Of a DNA stretch of 64,000 nucleotides, positions 61,263 to 64,000 are shown one piece after another. The notes under the pieces are model-generated. The model was not told the DNA's origin. It was given only the letters and a program-made list of their open reading frames with translations, and ran no database searches. The stretch is from VBCK01 sp035511515 (GTDB lineage: Bacteria; Pseudomonadota; Gammaproteobacteria; Burkholderiales; Burkholderiaceae_F), in contig DATKFG010000030.1 in NCBI GenBank assembly GCA_035511515.1, positions 12,311-76,310 on the forward strand, given 5' to 3'. Position 1 is the stretch's first letter. Each line of letters begins with the position of its first letter. A program made the position numbers and the translations under genes.

Positions 61263-61637
61263 TCAATGCAGCGTGCGCGGCACCGACAGCAGGAACTCGG
61301 GGATCGCCACCTCGAAGGCGGTACCATCCTCGGCGACGCACTGATAGCTGCCCCGCATCGATCCGAACGGCGTCGGCAGCGGGCAGCCGCTGGTGTATTC
61401 GAACGCCTCGCCCGGGGCGAGCCGCGGCTGCTCGCCGACGACGCCCGGACCGCGGACCTCCTCGACGTGCTGATTGGCGTCGGTGATGATCCAGTGGCGC
61501 GACAGCAGCTGGGCCGCCACCTCGCCGCTGTTGACGATCCGGACCTTGTAGGCGAAAAGGTACTTGTCGCCTTCAGGATCCGACTGCTCGGGCAGGAAGC
61601 GCGGGGAGACGCTGACAGTGAATTCGTATTTGGCCAT
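61263..61637 (-). CDS. apaG: ApaG
   Basis: 124 residues. YEFTVSVSPRFLPEQSDP, YKVRIVNSGEVAAQLLSRHWIITD, EEVRGPGVVGEQP and FEYTSGCPLPTPFGSMRGSYQCV are the fibronectin-III-like ApaG family. Role not settled (linked to magnesium/cobalt and diadenosine nucleotide metabolism). In Burkholderiales it stands divergent to rpe, as here (58 bases). Confidence 0.95.
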   Translation of the reverse strand: MAKYEFTVSVSPRFLPEQSDPEGDKYLFAYKVRIVNSGEVAAQLLSRHWIITDANQHVEEVRGPGVVGEQPRLAPGEAFEYTSGCPLPTPFGSMRGSYQCVAEDGTAFEVAIPEFLLSVPRTLH

Positions 61638-61695
61638 CGGTTGCGGTCGGGTGCCGCGCCAATAGAATCGCAGCGGATGACTGGGGAGACCGGGA

Positions 61696-62406
61696 ATGGA
61701 TTCTAGCTTCCGAATCGCGCCTTCGATCCTGTCGGCGGATTTTGCCCGCCTGGGCGAGCAGGTCCGCGACGTGGTCGACGCCGGCGCTGACTGGATTCAC
61801 TTTGACGTGATGGACAACCATTTTGTTCCGAACCTGACGATCGGGCCGCTGGTGTGCGAGGCGATCCGGCCGCACGTACAGGTTCCGATCGACGTGCACC
61901 TGATGGTGACGCCGGTGGACTCGCTGGTGCCGATGTTCGCCAAGGCGGGCGCCAACATCATCACGTTTCACCCGGAAGCCTCCCAGCACGTGGATCGCAC
62001 GCTGGCGCTGATCCGCGACCACGGTTGCAAGGCCGGGCTCGTATTCAACCCGGCCACGCCGCTGGGCTGGATGGATCACGTGATGGAGAAGCTCGACATC
62101 GTGCTGGTGATGTCGGTCAATCCGGGCTTCGGCGGCCAGTCCTTCATCACCGAGGCGCTCAACAAGCTGGCCGACGCCAGGGCCCGCATCGACGCCTGGA
62201 GCCAGGCCACGGGGCGCACCATCCTTCTGGAGATCGACGGCGGCGTGAAGGTCGACAACATCGGAGCGGTCGCGGCGGCCGGCGCCGATACGTTTGTCGC
62301 CGGATCGGCGATTTTCGGCTCGTCGGACTACAAAGCCACCATCGGGGCGATGCGCAACGCAATCGCCGAAGCGCGCCGCAAGGCGATGCGCCGGCACAGC
62401 GTCTGA
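61696..62406 (+). CDS. rpe: Ribulose-phosphate 3-epimerase
   Basis: 236 residues, TIM barrel. IAPSILSADFARLGEQV, IHFDVMDNHFVPNLTIGPLV, DVHLMVTPVD, VMSVNPGFGGQSFI and LEIDGGVKVDNI give the active-site His/Asp metal ligands. Interconverts ribulose-5-P and xylulose-5-P in the pentose phosphate pathway. Start ATG follows GGGAGACCGGGA. First gene of rpe-gph-trpE. Confidence 0.97.
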   Translation: MDSSFRIAPSILSADFARLGEQVRDVVDAGADWIHFDVMDNHFVPNLTIGPLVCEAIRPHVQVPIDVHLMVTPVDSLVPMFAKAGANIITFHPEASQHVDRTLALIRDHGCKAGLVFNPATPLGWMDHVMEKLDIVLVMSVNPGFGGQSFITEALNKLADARARIDAWSQATGRTILLEIDGGVKVDNIGAVAAAGADTFVAGSAIFGSSDYKATIGAMRNAIAEARRKAMRRHSV

Positions 62407-62420
62407 GGAGCCGCTGCGCG

Positions 62421-63140
62421 ATGCCGGGGCGTGATGGGTTGCGTGCCGTGCTGATCGACCTGGACGGCACGCTGATGGATACCGCGCCCGATCTGGCCGA
62501 GGCAGCCAACCGGATGAGGGCCGATTTTGCCCTGCCGTCGCTGCCGGTTTCGCGCGTCGCGCAGTACGTCGGCAAGGGCGCCGATGTGCTGGTGCACCGC
62601 AGCCTGACCGATCGGTTGGACGGGCAGGTCGGACCGGAACGGTTCGTGCCCGCGCGTGCCTCCTTCTTGCGCCACTACCACGCGGTCAACGGCCAGGCCT
62701 CGGTCGTGTTCGAGGGCGTGCCGCAGGCCCTGATGCGGCTGCGCACACGCGGCTGGCGCCTGGCCTGCGTCACCAACAAGCCGCGCGAGTTCACGTTGCC
62801 GTTGCTGCAGCGGGCTCGGCTGGCACCGCTGCTGGACGCGGTCGTGTGCGGCGACGAAGTCGAGCGCCGCAAACCCCACCCGGACGGCCTGCTGCAGGCG
62901 TGCAGCCGCCTGGGCGTCGCGCCGGACCAGGCCGTGATGATCGGGGACTCGATCAACGATGTGATGGCAGCGCGCGGCGCAGGCCTGCGCGTCATACTGG
63001 TGGAAAGCGGATACAACGAGGGCGAATCGGTGGCCTCGCTGTCGGATCAACCGGGGGTCGATGCTATAGTGCCCGGCCTGGTCGAGGCGGCCTGCTGGCT
63101 GGACCCACCCACGTGTGACGGGACAAGTCCACGGTCATGA
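62421..63140 (+). CDS. gph: Phosphoglycolate phosphatase
   Basis: 239 residues of HAD superfamily. Motif I LIDLDGTLMDTAPDLA, cap domain 20-95, motif II CVTNKP, motif III RRKPHPDGLL and motif IV MIGDSINDVMAA. Removes phosphate from 2-phosphoglycolate from DNA repair or oxygenase side reaction. 14 bases after rpe and four-base overlap with trpE. Confidence 0.94.
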   Translation: MPGRDGLRAVLIDLDGTLMDTAPDLAEAANRMRADFALPSLPVSRVAQYVGKGADVLVHRSLTDRLDGQVGPERFVPARASFLRHYHAVNGQASVVFEGVPQALMRLRTRGWRLACVTNKPREFTLPLLQRARLAPLLDAVVCGDEVERRKPHPDGLLQACSRLGVAPDQAVMIGDSINDVMAARGAGLRVILVESGYNEGESVASLSDQPGVDAIVPGLVEAACWLDPPTCDGTSPRS

Positions 63141-64000
63141 CCGAACTCGAATTCCGCGCCCTCGCCAAGGAGGGCTACAACCGGATCCCGCTGCTGGCGG
63201 AAAGCTTCGCGGATCTGGACACGCCGCTGTCGCTGTACCTGAAGCTCGCGCGCAGCCACGGTTCCAGCGCCAATTCGTTCCTGCTCGAATCGGTGGTCGG
63301 CGGCGAACGCTTCGGGCGCTATTCGTTCATCGGCCTGCCGGCGCGCACCGTGGTGCGGGCAACGATCGGCGACGGCGTGGGCGATGCCGGCCGGCACCGG
63401 ACCGAGGTCGTCACGGACGGCCGGGTGGCGGAGGAGGATCGCGGCGATCCGCTGGCGTTCATCGAGCGCTACTTGAACCGCTTCAAGGTCGCGCTGCGGC
63501 CCGGTTTGCCCCGCTTCTGCGGCGGCCTGGCCGGATATTTCGGCTACGACACGGTGCGGCTGATCGAAAAAACGCTGGCGCGGACCAAGCCCGACGACCT
63601 GGGCCTGCCGGACATCCACCTGATCCTGACCGAGGAGCTGGCGGTCATCGACAACCTGTCCGGCCGCGCCTACCTGATCGTGTATGCCGATGCTTCGCAG
63701 CCGGAAGGCTATTCGCGCGCGCGCGAACGGCTGCGCGACCTGCGCACGCGCCTGGCGCGCCACGTGGAGCCGCCGCATACGCGGGCCAGCGTGCGCCGCC
63801 CCGAGCAGCGCGAATTCACTCGCGACGCCTATCTGGCCGCAGTCGGGCGCGCCAAGCAGTACATCGAAGCGGGCGACGTATTTCAGGTCCAGATCGGCCA
63901 GCGCATCAGCAAACAATTCGCCGATGCGCCGCTGTCGCTGTATCGCGCGCTGCGGACGCTGAACCCGTCCCCGTACATGTACTACTACGACCTGGGCGAC
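63137..64000 (+). CDS. trpE: Anthranilate synthase component I (truncated by window end)
   Basis: First 288 residues. ATG overlaps gph stop (ATGA). NRIPLLAESFADLDTPLSLYLKLA, SFLLESVVGGERFGRYSFIG (tryptophan-feedback LLES motif) and FCGGLAGYFGYDTVRLIE, then YIEAGDVFQVQIGQRISKQF and NPSPYMYYYDLG mark TrpE; about 490 residues expected. Joins chorismate and ammonia/glutamine to anthranilate with TrpG. The LLES motif suggests Trp inhibition is retained. Confidence 0.97.
   Translation, partial: MTELEFRALAKEGYNRIPLLAESFADLDTPLSLYLKLARSHGSSANSFLLESVVGGERFGRYSFIGLPARTVVRATIGDGVGDAGRHRTEVVTDGRVAEEDRGDPLAFIERYLNRFKVALRPGLPRFCGGLAGYFGYDTVRLIEKTLARTKPDDLGLPDIHLILTEELAVIDNLSGRAYLIVYADASQPEGYSRARERLRDLRTRLARHVEPPHTRASVRRPEQREFTRDAYLAAVGRAKQYIEAGDVFQVQIGQRISKQFADAPLSLYRALRTLNPSPYMYYYDLGD

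Overview
The window is a high-GC, densely coded bacterial chromosome segment. I place it in the Betaproteobacteria, probably Burkholderiales. The reasons are the order apaG / rpe-gph-trpE, a bdhA plus acetoacetate decarboxylase plus patatin block of the polyhydroxyalkanoate-making Burkholderiales type, a fused MnmC, a CCA-encoded tRNA-Phe, and frequent GTG starts with ATGA/GTGA overlaps. This is inferred from content; no 16S or other definitive marker is present.

Layout. 1-7063: the tail of a KdpE-like regulator, a repeat-rich lipoprotein, a Ni/Co-type exporter with its CsoR/RcnR repressor and palindromic operator, then an NRAMP-family transporter with an altered metal site, an OprB-like porin and MgtC, behind a long leader with a nested hairpin. 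7090-10634: a secreted alpha/beta hydrolase and mnmC. 10655-19361: an acid/ketone-body block (CoA transferase, periplasmic binding protein, GntP permease, enhancer-binding regulator with an abnormal sigma54 loop, patatin, 3-hydroxybutyrate dehydrogenase, acetoacetate decarboxylase). 19545-21541: a QseBC-like two-component system. 21632-27991: a plastic stretch of small independent genes (GNATs, ASCH, VapBC, macro domain, PIN pseudogene, cupin, GST, YciI, PaiB, GFA). 28017-33231: a degenerate HD-GYP protein, the coupled ada-alkB repair pair, a secreted beta-rich protein and a ferritin-like protein.

33242-50459 is the centrepiece: two divergent operons around a palindromic intergenic region. 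Leftward run an APC permease, an SCP2-like protein, a three-subunit molybdenum hydroxylase (coxL/M/S type), its CoxD/CoxE maturation factors and an outer-membrane protein. Rightward run a GntR regulator, RidA, a C-C hydrolase-like alpha/beta hydrolase, an amidohydrolase, an FAD monooxygenase, a fumarylacetoacetate-hydrolase-family enzyme, a DUF1329 protein and XdhC. Together they look like a complete uptake and degradation pathway for a nitrogen-containing (hetero)aromatic compound. The active-site loop does not fit form I CO dehydrogenase, and no ring-cleavage dioxygenase is present.

50733-54871 looks like the debris of integrated elements next to tRNA-Phe: a SYLF protein, an orphan nested spanin pair, an FKBP, a DUF1778-GNAT toxin-antitoxin pair, a second VapBC, and gene fragments. 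55274-64000 returns to core-like genes: a LuxR-type response regulator, an unusual PAS-GGDEF-Crp/Fnr fusion, an RNase Z-like hydrolase, a Ubi-type hydroxylase, dsbC, a GNAT, apaG, rpe, gph and the start of trpE.

I saw no rRNA, no CRISPR array and no intact transposase.
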